Below, one piece after another: positions 54,906 through 62,619 of a stretch of 64,000 nt of DNA; the first letter of the stretch is position 1, and every line of letters begins with the position of its first letter. A model generated the notes under the pieces. That model did no database searches, was not told the DNA's origin, and saw only the letters and a program-made list of their open reading frames with translations. Source of the DNA: Noviherbaspirillum aridicola (lineage in GTDB: Bacteria > Pseudomonadota > Gammaproteobacteria > Burkholderiales > Burkholderiaceae_D); assembly GCF_019656455.1 (NCBI RefSeq), contig NZ_BPMK01000007.1, positions 62,001 through 126,000 of the forward strand, written 5' to 3'. The position numbers were made by a program, and so were the translations under genes.

Positions 54906-55810
54906 ACCTGCCTTCGACCATGCGCGTGTTCGAGCGCGGCTGGCTTTCCTCGAACAACATCCTGTTCGACGGCGCCGGCGGCACCGCGCTGGTCGACACC
55001 GGCTACGCCACCCATGCCGCCCAGACCCTGGCGCTGGTCCGGCATGCGCTCGGCGAACGGCCGCTCGAGCGCATCGTCAACACCCATCTGCACTCCGACC
55101 ACTGCGGCGGCAATGCCGCGCTGCAGGCAGCCTATGACTGCCGCACCGCGATTCCCGCCTCGGAAGCAGCGAAGGTGCGCGACTGGGACGAGGATGCGCT
55201 CACCTACAAGGCCACCGGCCAGTACTGCGAGCGCTTCCGCTTCGACGAGACGGTTTCGCCCGGCGACGTGCTCACGCTCGGCGACATGCAGTGGCAGGCG
55301 CTCGGCGCGCCCGGCCATGATCCGCATTCACTGGTGTTCTGGTGCGCCGACGAGCGCATCCTGATTTCCGCCGACGCGCTGTGGGAGCACGGCTTCGGCG
55401 TGGTCTTTCCGGAGCTGGAGGGCGAGTCCGGCTTTGCCGAGGTGCGCGCCACGCTGGAACTGATCGCCACGCTCGACGCGCGGCTCGTGATCCCCGGCCA
55501 CGGCGCGCCCTTCACCGATGTGCGAAAGGCGCTCGACACCGCGTTCTCACGCATCGACTACTTCACCGCCGACCCGGCGCGCAATGCGCAGAATGCGATC
55601 AAGGTGCTGCTGAAGTTTCTGCTGCTCGACAAGCAGGCGATACCCGTGGACCGGGTGCAGCCGCTGCTGGAAGAGATGTTCCTGTTTCATGAGGCGAACC
55701 GGCGCTACTTCCGCAAGCCGGAAGCCGAGCTTGCCGACTGGGCCGTGGCGCAGCTGCTGAAGGCGGGAGCGGTGGAGGTGCGGGACGGCGTGCTGCTGAA
55801 CCGCGACTGA
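54902..55810 (+). CDS. MBL-fold metallo-hydrolase
   Basis: This is a 302-residue metallo-beta-lactamase-fold protein. NTHLHSDHCGG near 60 is the main metal motif, GAPGHDPHSL near 137 gives the third His, the bridging Asp is in SADALWEHGFG near 158, and PGHGAPF near 199 the last His. A C-terminal helical extension (about 225-302) follows. It may be a thioesterase, lactonase or phosphonate-type hydrolase; the substrate is open. It is the last gene of a three-gene operon. Confidence 0.9.
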   Translation: MNLPSTMRVFERGWLSSNNILFDGAGGTALVDTGYATHAAQTLALVRHALGERPLERIVNTHLHSDHCGGNAALQAAYDCRTAIPASEAAKVRDWDEDALTYKATGQYCERFRFDETVSPGDVLTLGDMQWQALGAPGHDPHSLVFWCADERILISADALWEHGFGVVFPELEGESGFAEVRATLELIATLDARLVIPGHGAPFTDVRKALDTAFSRIDYFTADPARNAQNAIKVLLKFLLLDKQAIPVDRVQPLLEEMFLFHEANRRYFRKPEAELADWAVAQLLKAGAVEVRDGVLLNRD

Positions 55811-55811
55811 C

Positions 55812-56039
55812 TCAGGGCAGGAACGCGCCCGGCGGCAGGCCGGGCGTGACGCCGACCGCCGGCGCCAGCGCGACGCGGGAAACGACAGGCTTCGAATAGG
55901 CGGGAAGCGCCGACGGCGAGGTCAGCGACACGCCCGATGATCCCGACGTTCCCGACGCTCCCGCGCGGGCCGGATGCTTCGCGCTCTGGGCCTGAGGACC
56001 TTGCGCGGGCTTGAAGCCTGATGGTGGTGTTATACGCAT
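55812..56039 (-). CDS. Possible small disordered protein
   Basis: This is a 75-residue open frame between two real genes, Pro/Ser/Gly/Ala/Val-rich with no recognisable motif or signal peptide. No ribosome site is visible before ATG 56039, though the CesT-like gene on the same strand ends only 31 bp upstream. Its composition resembles the unstructured N-termini of secreted effectors. Coding potential is doubtful because the GC content makes chance frames likely. Confidence 0.3.
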   Translation of the reverse strand: MRITPPSGFKPAQGPQAQSAKHPARAGASGTSGSSGVSLTSPSALPAYSKPVVSRVALAPAVGVTPGLPPGAFLP

Positions 56040-56070
56040 ATCGATTACGGCTAGCGAGTGTAAAAATCAG

Positions 56071-56538
56071 TCAGCGCAGTGCGGCCGCCCGGCGGCGCGG
56101 CGCGACCGCGACCGGCGCGACCACGGGCGGCGAGAGGGCACGGCGCACGGCCGCGCTCTGCTGCCGCACGCCGTCGAGCATCTTCGTCAGCAGCGCCACG
56201 TCTACCACCGACTCCGGCAGACGCACCTTCACCAGCACCACCCGCGTCGTGCGGTCGAGCATGACGGTGGGCGTGAAGTTCGATTCATCCCGCCCGTTCA
56301 GTTCGAGCAGGGCCGACAGCAGTTCGGCATTCCGCAGATTCTCCAGTTCGGCCGCGGTCGTCACCAGGTCGATGGAGCGCGAACTCGTCCTGCGCACCAG
56401 GTGCACGTCGGGTTCGCCCGCGAAGTGCAGCGTGTAGATTTCCTGGGCGGCGCACTGCGGCATTTCCAGTCCAAGCGTGCGCAGCAGTCGGGATACGAGT
56501 TCCGGAAACGGCAGGACGGGTCTCGATGGCGAGGTCAT
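56071..56538 (-). CDS. CesT-like type III secretion chaperone candidate
   Basis: This 155-residue acidic-then-basic protein has the size and pattern of class I type III chaperones. An N-terminal helix (FPELVSRLLRTLGL) is followed by a beta hairpin (IYTLHFAGEPDVHLVRR). A central LLSALLELNG helix is next, and VMLDRTTRVVLVKVRLPESVVD is the CesT C-terminal strand pattern. A Pro/Ala/Arg-rich tail ends it. Such proteins hold one effector or translocator in a secretion-ready state. No type III apparatus gene is in the window, so this is a fold-level inference by eye. ATG 56538 lacks a strong ribosome site. Confidence 0.55.
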   Translation of the reverse strand: MTSPSRPVLPFPELVSRLLRTLGLEMPQCAAQEIYTLHFAGEPDVHLVRRTSSRSIDLVTTAAELENLRNAELLSALLELNGRDESNFTPTVMLDRTTRVVLVKVRLPESVVDVALLTKMLDGVRQQSAAVRRALSPPVVAPVAVAPRRRAAALR

Positions 56539-56657
56539 TGGCAGCAGGCGGCGGACCGAATGTCCGGAAAGTCATGACAACCGTGAGTGGCGCCCCATGC
56601 CCCCCGGTTCCATCGATCTTGCGATAATGGCAGTCCCGTTCATCGCCCCTTCCACAC

Positions 56658-57284
56658 ATGCTGACGCTGGAAACATCGATCGCCTTTTTCTCCGTCTCCG
56701 TCGTGCTCGGTCTCAGCCCCGGCCCGGACAACATCTTCGTGCTCACCCAGTCCGCCCTGCGCGGCCCGCGCGCCGGCCTGCTGGTGACGCTCGGCCTGTG
56801 CACCGGCCTGATCGTGCATACCACGCTCGTCGCGTTCGGCGTCGCGGCCATCTTCCAGGCCTCGGACATCGCCTTCAACGCGCTCAAGATCGCCGGCGCC
56901 GCCTATCTGCTCTGGCTCGCCTGGCAAGCCTTCCGCGCGCCGGCATCGGCGATCCGGCTCGGCGAGGGGGAAGGGCCCTCGGCCACGCAGCTCTACCGGC
57001 GCGGCATCGTGATGAACATCACCAATCCCAAGGTATCGGTCTTCTTCCTGGCCTTCCTGCCGCAATTCGCCGACCCGGCGCGCGGGCCGATCAGCATGCA
57101 GATGCTGCTGCTCGGCGGGCTGTTCATCCTCGCCACGCTGCTGGTCTTCGGCGGGGTCGCGCTGACCGCCGGCGCGCTTGGCAGGCGGCTCGGCCGCTCC
57201 GCCCGGGCGCAGCTCGTGATGAACCGGGTGGCGGGCACGGTGTTCGCCTTGCTGGCGCTCAAGCTCGCCACCAGCAGCCGGTAA
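56658..57284 (+). CDS. LysE/RhtB-family amino-acid exporter
   Basis: This is a 208-residue inner-membrane protein with six hydrophobic segments. GLSPGPDNIFVL near 18 is the conserved motif of LysE/RhtB exporters, followed by FGVAAIF near 63, and the charged loop (FRAPASAIRLGEGEG near 95) precedes RRGIVMNITNPKVSVFFLAFLPQF (in two parts) near 115. It would pump out amino acids or homoserine lactones. The substrate is unknown. It lies 119 bp from the divergent CesT-like gene. Confidence 0.93.
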   Translation: MLTLETSIAFFSVSVVLGLSPGPDNIFVLTQSALRGPRAGLLVTLGLCTGLIVHTTLVAFGVAAIFQASDIAFNALKIAGAAYLLWLAWQAFRAPASAIRLGEGEGPSATQLYRRGIVMNITNPKVSVFFLAFLPQFADPARGPISMQMLLLGGLFILATLLVFGGVALTAGALGRRLGRSARAQLVMNRVAGTVFALLALKLATSSR

Positions 57285-57377
57285 GGGACGTGCGATGTGA
57301 GTGCTCGCATCTACGGAAAGGCTCGCTTCGTATAAGCAGATGCGGCATTCCCGCCGCATTTGCACAAGGAGCCTGTC

Positions 57378-57866
57378 ATGTCATACCGTCACATCCTCGG
57401 CCTGGCTGCCGCCCTCGGCACGCTCGCCACCATCACCCCGCCGGTCTCGGCCGGCCATTCCGTCGCCAACGAACCCGAGCCGCGGCTGGAGATTTTTTCG
57501 AATCAGCAGCCGATTCTGATCGGCCGCGGGCAGTTCAGGAACGTGTTCGTGCTCGGCGCCGTTTATGACGGCGACATCGAATTCGGCGGGCGCGTCAGCC
57601 TGCGTCCGAACGGGCCGCAGGCCAGCGCCTGTCCGATCTTTTCCTTTGGGGAGAACACGGGGGTGCAGGCGAACCGGAACACGACCGATATTCCGTTCGG
57701 GCTGCAGGTGGCGGTGCCGGGCAACCATCCGCTGGGGACCTTTACCTGCGCGCTGACCTACAGCGCGTCGCAGGTCAATCCGGCGACTGGTGTTCTGGTG
57801 CCGATTGCTACTTTGGGTAATGAGGTGCGGTTTCAGTACACGGTGAGGAACCGGTTTGTGTTCTGA
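57378..57866 (+). CDS. Secreted protein of unknown function
   Basis: This is a 162-residue protein with ATG 57378 after AAGGAG. The signal peptide is residues 1-26 (ending PPVSA|GH). The mature part is rich in beta strands (LEIFSNQQPILIGRG, then NVFVLGAVYDGDIEF) with two cysteines (ACPIF and TFTCALTY), suggesting one disulfide in a beta-sandwich. I recognise no family. The last 55 codons switch to G/T-ending codons (for example GGTAATGAGGTGCGG) and are C-poor, as at the end of bioB. A long repeat locus follows. Confidence 0.78.
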   Translation: MSYRHILGLAAALGTLATITPPVSAGHSVANEPEPRLEIFSNQQPILIGRGQFRNVFVLGAVYDGDIEFGGRVSLRPNGPQASACPIFSFGENTGVQANRNTTDIPFGLQVAVPGNHPLGTFTCALTYSASQVNPATGVLVPIATLGNEVRFQYTVRNRFVF

Positions 57867-57957
57867 TGCCGCTCGGGGCGCTGGCCGGTTTGGTCCCGTG
57901 GTGGGATCAACCGGGTCGCGCCTCGTCGCCTCGTCGCCTCTCGTTTCCTGTTTCTCT

Positions 57958-58195
57958 CCGGTGCTACGGTTTGGTAGTCACTGCGTGGATGCTTGCCGGG
58001 ACTCGCCCCGGCGGGCCACCTACTTTTTTGCTTCGCCAAAGAAGTAGGCAAGAAAGGGGGGCGCCGAACCCGGCCCTAATGCTTGCCCCCTGCTGCGGTA
58101 CCCGAAAAATCGACGGGCTTCGCGGGGAGCGGGGCAAACTCGCCTTCGGTTGCGCATTGGGGATTTCTGCGTCTCTCGTTTCGCTTCTTTCTTCG
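57958..58195 (+). repeat. Long intergenic repeat, shortened left-type arm (locus 2)
   Basis: Modules as in 48549-48860 (GGTAGTCACTGCGTGGATGC, then the CTACTTTTTTG/CAAAGAAGTAG stem, then CCGAAAAATCG and CTCGCCTTCGG), but broken off after the CGCCTTCGG module. It is followed by a restart of the same element. The whole 57867-59047 interval holds no supported gene. Confidence 0.85.
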
Positions 58196-58520
58196 GTGCT
58201 TCAAAGCGGTCGTCACTCCGTTGATGCTTGCCGGGACTGGCCCCGGCGGGCCACCTACTTCTTTGTCTCGCCAAAGAAGTAGGCAAGAAAGGCGACCCTA
58301 ATGCTTGCCCCTTCGGGGTACCCGAAAAATCGGCAGGTCTCGCGGGAAGCGGGGCAAACTCGCCTTCGGCTCAGACAAGCCCCGCTTCTTTATCCGCGAG
58401 ACCCACCGATTTTTCGGCTGCGCATAAGGGGACTTCAACCCCACACACCATCCCCACCCTGACCCTCCCCTCTGAAGGGGAGGGAACTGTTAGTGGCTTG
58501 GCACACGGAGTCGGTGTGGC
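58196..58520 (+). repeat. Long intergenic repeat, full left arm (locus 2)
   Basis: The same module order as 48549-48860 and closely similar over most of the length: CTACTTCTTTG hairpin, CCGAAAAATCGG, GCGGGGC...GCCCCGC with CTCGCCTTCGGCTCAGAC between, CCGATTTTTCGG, and a CCCTCCCC...GGGGAGGG hairpin near 58465-58490. Confidence 0.88.
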
Positions 58521-58654
58521 GCAGCTTTGAAGTGATAGGTGAGCGAGCGTGCGATGGCCTGTGTGCCCATGCCCGTGCTCGAGGAAACCGCAAGAGCAAT
58601 GAAACCATCTACACCAAATGAGCGATCCGATGATGAAACAATCTCGTGTGCTAG

Positions 58655-58990
58655 CAAGGGAAAGAACGATTCCCTCCCCTTCAAGGGCGGCCGGCGAGGT
58701 GGAGGGGCAGGGTGGGGATGGTTTGCGGTGTTGCCGTTCCCGTTGCGCGCCGCCGTCGAAGCGGAGTACTCGGCGGATAAAGAAGCGGGGCCTGTCTGAG
58801 CCGAAGGCGAGTTTGCACCGCTTCCCGCCGAGTGCTTCGCTTCGACGGGAACCCTCCGAAGGAGGGCAAGCGCTTCGGGTCGGGCTCGGCGCCCCCCCCT
58901 TTCTTGCCTACTTTTTTGGCGAAGCAAAAAAGTAGGTGGCCCGCCGGGGCCAGTCCCGGCTTGTATCCACGGAGTGGCGACCGAACTGCA
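58655..58990 (-). repeat. Long intergenic repeat, right arm in inverted orientation (locus 2)
   Basis: The reverse-complement arm, similar to 48955-49236, with GTCGAAGCGGAGTACTC...GAGTGCTTCGCTTCGAC as an inverted pair and the CTACTTTTTTG-8-CAAAAAAGTAG stem at its outer end. Together with the two left arms it makes an inverted-repeat locus of about 1 kb. Confidence 0.85.
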
Positions 58991-59047
58991 GCACCGGAGA
59001 AAAACAAGAGCGCAAGCGCCAGCGCCGCGCTCTCGCGCACCCCGCGC

Positions 59048-59947
59048 TTACCCCCTCTGCTCCCTATCCTTCCGATTCTGCGCCTCAATCCGATCCCGAG
59101 CCTCCTTCCACTGCTCCGCCGACCAGTTCCGCAACTCGTAAAAATTCCCCCCGGTGGCAAGATGACCACCCCCATCCATCATGATGGCCTCGCCATTGAG
59201 CCAGTCGCAGCCATTGCTCATCAGGAAAGCCGCAAGGTTCTGCAGCTCTTCCATCTTGCCGGCGCGTCCCATGGGATTGACCCTGGCCGAGCGCGCCCCC
59301 GGCTCCTCGCCCGGGTTGAGCCGCTTGCTCATGCCTTCGGTCGGGATTTCGCCCGGCCCGATGGCGTTGAGGCGCACGCCGTAACGCGCCCACTCGGTGG
59401 CGAGCGACATGGTCATCGCGTGGATCGCCGCCTTGCTCATCGCCGACGGCACGACATAGGGCCCGCCGTTGAGCACCCAGGTGACGATGATGGAGATCAC
59501 GCTGCGGTAGCCGTCTTCCGGCTTCCACAGTCCCTGCTCCGCCATCTCCACCCAGCGCCGGCCCACGGCGTGGGTGACGTAGAAGGTGCCGTGCATGACG
59601 ATGTTGGCGACCGCGTCGAAGCCGCGCGGGGACAGCGCCGCGGTCGGGGAGATGAAGTTGCCGGCGGCGTTGTTCACCAGACCGTGCAGCGGTCCTTCGG
59701 CGAAGATCTGCCCGACCATGTCGTCGACCGCCGCGGCGTCGCGGATGTCGAGGCCGAAGGTCTTGACGCTGCCGCCGTGCTGTTTCATCAGCTCGGCCGC
59801 GGTCTCGTCGCAGACCTGCTTGCGGCGGCCGCAGATGTAGACCTCGGCGCCGAGGGAGAGGAATTTTTCCGTCATCGCGCGGCCGAGTCCGGTGCCGCCG
59901 CCAGTGACGAGGATGCGCTTGCCCTGCATCAGATTCGTCTGAAACAT
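59048..59947 (-). CDS. 2,4-Dienoyl-CoA reductase-like SDR
   Basis: This is a 299-residue SDR with AAGGAGA before ATG 59947. The NADP-binding VTGGGTGLGRAMTEKF and NNAAGNFISP match peroxisomal/mitochondrial 2,4-dienoyl-CoA reductases. The catalytic region lacks the YxxxK Tyr and reads VVPSAMSKAAIHAMTMSLATEWARYGVRLN (in two blocks), the DECR-type PSAxxKA pattern, with Ser and Lys. It would reduce 2,4-dienoyl-CoA during beta-oxidation of unsaturated acyl chains. The last 45 codons are C-poor. It lies 18 bp after the isomerase-like gene and is the last of the TetR-controlled unit. Confidence 0.9.
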   Translation of the reverse strand: MFQTNLMQGKRILVTGGGTGLGRAMTEKFLSLGAEVYICGRRKQVCDETAAELMKQHGGSVKTFGLDIRDAAAVDDMVGQIFAEGPLHGLVNNAAGNFISPTAALSPRGFDAVANIVMHGTFYVTHAVGRRWVEMAEQGLWKPEDGYRSVISIIVTWVLNGGPYVVPSAMSKAAIHAMTMSLATEWARYGVRLNAIGPGEIPTEGMSKRLNPGEEPGARSARVNPMGRAGKMEELQNLAAFLMSNGCDWLNGEAIMMDGGGHLATGGNFYELRNWSAEQWKEARDRIEAQNRKDREQRG

Positions 59948-59965
59948 GATGGTCTCCTTGCGTGA

Positions 59966-60817
59966 TTACTTCAGCGTGTAGTCGGCGTCGGCGAAGGACT
60001 GCAGCGGCTGCAGGTCGTCGAAGCGGGGCGCGCGGCCCTGCTGTTTCGCCTGGAAGGCTTCGGCCAGGTTGCTGCCCTGCCAGATGCCCGACTGCAGCCA
60101 GCCCATCTGCCGCAGCGCGTCGTCCGTGGCATGGTCGCGCGCATAGTGGATCGCCTGCTTGCTGCCCCAGATCGCGACCGGCGGCTTGTCGGCGATTTCG
60201 CGCGCCATCTGCAGCGCGGCTTCCAGCATCGCCTGCTGGCTGTCGAATACGTCGTTGACGAGGCCGACGGCGAGCGCGCGCTGGGCCGGCAGCCGGCGGC
60301 CGGTGTAGGCGAGTTCATGCACGATGCCTTCGGGGATGAGCTTGGGCAGGCGCTGCAATGTGCCGAGATCGGCGGTCATGCCGATGTTGATTTCCTGGAT
60401 GCAGAAGAAGGCGTCTGCGGTGGCGAGGCGGATGTCGCAGGCGCTGATCATGTCGACTCCGCCGCCGATGCAGCCGCCGTGGATGGCGGCGATCACCGGC
60501 ATGCGCAGGCGCTCGATCAGGCTGAATGCGTGCTGCATGTCTTCCAGCTGAGGCACGATGTTGGCGCGGCCGGTCGCGCTGTCTTCCTTGAGCGCGATGC
60601 CGCTGCCGAAGACGTCGAGCGCCATGCCGGCGGTGAAATGCTTGCCGGTGGAGGAGATCACGAGTGCCCGCGCCGGAGCTTCCCGCTGAAGCATGGTCAG
60701 CACCTCGGTCAGTTCGCGCCACAGCACCGGGTGCATGGTGTTGAGCGACTCCGGCCGGTTGAGCACGAGATGCGCGATCTTGTTTTCCATCGTCAGTTGC
60801 AGCGACTGGTAAGCCAT
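59966..60817 (-). CDS. Enoyl-CoA hydratase/isomerase, dienoyl-CoA isomerase-like
   Basis: This is a 283-residue crotonase-fold protein with AAGGAGA before ATG 60817. The oxyanion loops are KHFTAGMALDVF near 60 and GGCIGGGVDMISACDIRLAT near 114. The segment EINIGMTADLGTLQRLPKLIPEG near 142 matches delta3,5-delta2,4-dienoyl-CoA isomerase (ECH1), with its two acidic residues Glu and Asp. It shifts double bonds so that odd-position unsaturated acyl-CoA can be degraded. Its pairing with the DECR-like reductase supports this. Confidence 0.9.
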   Translation of the reverse strand: MAYQSLQLTMENKIAHLVLNRPESLNTMHPVLWRELTEVLTMLQREAPARALVISSTGKHFTAGMALDVFGSGIALKEDSATGRANIVPQLEDMQHAFSLIERLRMPVIAAIHGGCIGGGVDMISACDIRLATADAFFCIQEINIGMTADLGTLQRLPKLIPEGIVHELAYTGRRLPAQRALAVGLVNDVFDSQQAMLEAALQMAREIADKPPVAIWGSKQAIHYARDHATDDALRQMGWLQSGIWQGSNLAEAFQAKQQGRAPRFDDLQPLQSFADADYTLK

Positions 60818-60838
60818 GTTGTCTCCTTCGTCTGAGGT

Positions 60839-61492
60839 TTATCTGGATCCCATGCCGGCCTGCAGCGCGGTCAGCACCGCGTCCACGGCCGCGTTGAACA
60901 ATTCGTCCGCGCGTTCGGACTTTAGGTAGTAGCCCTTGAGTTCGAGGCTGACCGCGCCGTGCATCGCGGCCCACAGCAGTCGCGCGGCGGCGGTCGGGTT
61001 GGAGCGCGGCAGCGCGCCCTCATCCATCAGGCGTGCGAAGGTCTCGATCAGCGCCGCCAGCGATTCCCAGGCCTGGTTGCGCGACTCGACCGGCGGCACG
61101 AAGCCGGCGATGGCGTCGCCGAACATGACCATGTAGTAGGCCGGGTTCTGTTTCGCGTATTCATGGTAGACGCGCGCATGCTGGCGCAGCGCCGCCAGCG
61201 GATCGGATTTCCTGCGTCCGGACGGCGGCCCGGCTTCGGCGAACGCTGCCTTCAAACGCGCGAAGCCCTCGAGGTAGAGTTCATTGGCCAGTCCGTCCTT
61301 GCCGCCGAACAGCGAATAGAGCAGGGTGGTCGAGCAGTTGACGGCCTCGGCGACGCGCCGCACGGTCAGCGCCTGCGGGCCTTCCTCCCGCAGCAGGCGG
61401 GTAGCCGCCTCCAGCATGCCCTGGCGCAGCGTGCCGCGCAGGTTTTCCTGCGCCTGGCGGAAATCGACGACCGGTGTTTTCTTGTTTTTCAT
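60839..61492 (-). CDS. TetR-family transcriptional regulator
   Basis: This is a 217-residue repressor; ATG 61492 is preferred to an upstream frame. The N-terminal HTH (about 20-70) reads MLEAATRLLREEGPQALTVRRVAEAVNCSTTLLYSLFGGKDGL in TetR order; its recognition part is CSTTLLYSLFGGKDGL. A TetR_C-like ligand domain (about 85-205) follows, with PAYYMVMFG and RLLWAAMHGAVSLEL. The ligand is probably an acyl-CoA or fatty acid, from context. It is 21 bp before the isomerase gene and likely controls both its own operon and the divergent flavoprotein gene. Confidence 0.9.
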   Translation of the reverse strand: MKNKKTPVVDFRQAQENLRGTLRQGMLEAATRLLREEGPQALTVRRVAEAVNCSTTLLYSLFGGKDGLANELYLEGFARLKAAFAEAGPPSGRRKSDPLAALRQHARVYHEYAKQNPAYYMVMFGDAIAGFVPPVESRNQAWESLAALIETFARLMDEGALPRSNPTAAARLLWAAMHGAVSLELKGYYLKSERADELFNAAVDAVLTALQAGMGSR

Positions 61493-61509
61493 AGAAGGAT
61501 GAGGCGGGC

Positions 61510-61526
61510 AAAAAACATTGTTTTTT
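61510..61526. promoter_or_regulatory. Palindromic operator candidate for the TetR regulator
   Basis: AAAAAACA-T-TGTTTTTT is a perfect 17-bp odd palindrome located 18 bp upstream of the TetR start and 93 bp before the divergent flavoprotein gene. The position between two divergent genes and the symmetry suggest a TetR binding site. It lies next to TAACAT and CATATCC, possible -10 regions. Confidence 0.6.
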
Positions 61527-61618
61527 CTGATAACATCATATCCGGAAAACAGAAAAGCGCAATGTTCGCGCATTCAAGAACCGGGCAGGGGCTCCCTGCC
61601 ATTTCCCGAGGAGATCAC

Positions 61619-62590
61619 ATGAGCACCCATCGTCTGCCGCCGGTCCTGCAAAACCTCAGCCTGCCGGTCATTGCTTCCCCGATGTTCATCGCCAGCGGAC
61701 CGGCCCTGGTCAAGGCGCAGTGCAAGGCCGGCATCGTCGGCTCCTTCCCCGCGCTCAATGCGCGCCCGGCCGAGCTGCTCGATACCTGGCTGACGGATAT
61801 CCAGGAAGACCTCGCCGCCTTCAGGGCCGCCCATCCCGGCAAGCCGGTCGGCCCGATCGCGGTCAACCAGATCGTGCACCAGTCCAACGACCGCCTCGCG
61901 CATGACGTGGAAGTGTGCGTGAAGCACCAGGTGCCGATCATCATCTCCAGCCTGCGCGCGCCGCCGAAGGAGATGCTGGATGCGGTGCACAGCTACGGCG
62001 GCATCGTGCTGCACGACGTGATTTCGATCCGCCACGCGCAAAAGGCGCTGGAGGCGGGCGTGGACGGCCTGATCCTGGTGGCGGCCGGCGCCGGCGGCCA
62101 TGCGGGCGCGCTGTCGCCGTTCGCGCTGGTGGGCGAGGTGCGCAAGTTCTTCGACGGTCCGGTCGCGCTGTCGGGGTCGATCGCCACCGGCGACGCGATT
62201 CTCGCCGCGCAGGCGATGGGCGCCGACTTCGCCTACATCGGCTCGCGCTGGCTGGCGACGAAGGAATCGAATGTCGACGACGCCTACCGCCAGGCGATCC
62301 TGGAATCGACCGCGGCCGACGTGATCTATACCAACCTGTTCACCGGCGTGCACGGCAACTATCTGCGCAAATCCATCGTCGCCGCCGGGCTCGACCCGGA
62401 AAACCTGCCGACCGCCGACAAGTCGACGATGAACTTCGGCTCCGGCGGTGGCAGCAAGGCCAAGGCCTGGCGCGACATCTGGGGCGCCGGCCAGGGCGTG
62501 GGCCTGATGGATTCGGTGCTGTCGGTGGAAGAAGTGATGGAAAAGCTCAAGGCCGAGTATGCGGCCGCGCGCAAGCGGCTGGCGCTGTAA
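61619..62590 (+). CDS. Nitronate monooxygenase-like flavoprotein (NPD family)
   Basis: This is a 323-residue FMN TIM-barrel protein with GAGGAGA before ATG 61619. SLPVIASPMFIASGP at the N-terminus, GPIAVNQIVHQSN near 80, VAAGAGGHAGALSPF near 160 and the FMN-phosphate loop SGSIATGDAILAAQAMGADFAYIGSRW (in two blocks) near 181 define the NMO/2-nitropropane dioxygenase or enoyl-reductase-like family. The catalytic His region is HAGA. A GGCAGGG-3-CCCTGCC hairpin (61582-61598) lies in the leader. It could oxidise nitronates or act as an NAD(P)H:flavin or quinone reductase. It is divergent from the fatty-acid cluster. Confidence 0.92.
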   Translation: MSTHRLPPVLQNLSLPVIASPMFIASGPALVKAQCKAGIVGSFPALNARPAELLDTWLTDIQEDLAAFRAAHPGKPVGPIAVNQIVHQSNDRLAHDVEVCVKHQVPIIISSLRAPPKEMLDAVHSYGGIVLHDVISIRHAQKALEAGVDGLILVAAGAGGHAGALSPFALVGEVRKFFDGPVALSGSIATGDAILAAQAMGADFAYIGSRWLATKESNVDDAYRQAILESTAADVIYTNLFTGVHGNYLRKSIVAAGLDPENLPTADKSTMNFGSGGGSKAKAWRDIWGAGQGVGLMDSVLSVEEVMEKLKAEYAAARKRLAL

Positions 62591-62619
62591 CGGCGGCGCG
62601 CGACCGGGGGCGGGGCCGG

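Noticed and set aside
57856-59175. Open frames across the second repeat locus
   Set aside because: Same reasons as for the first locus; they cross inverted arms and change frame between copies.
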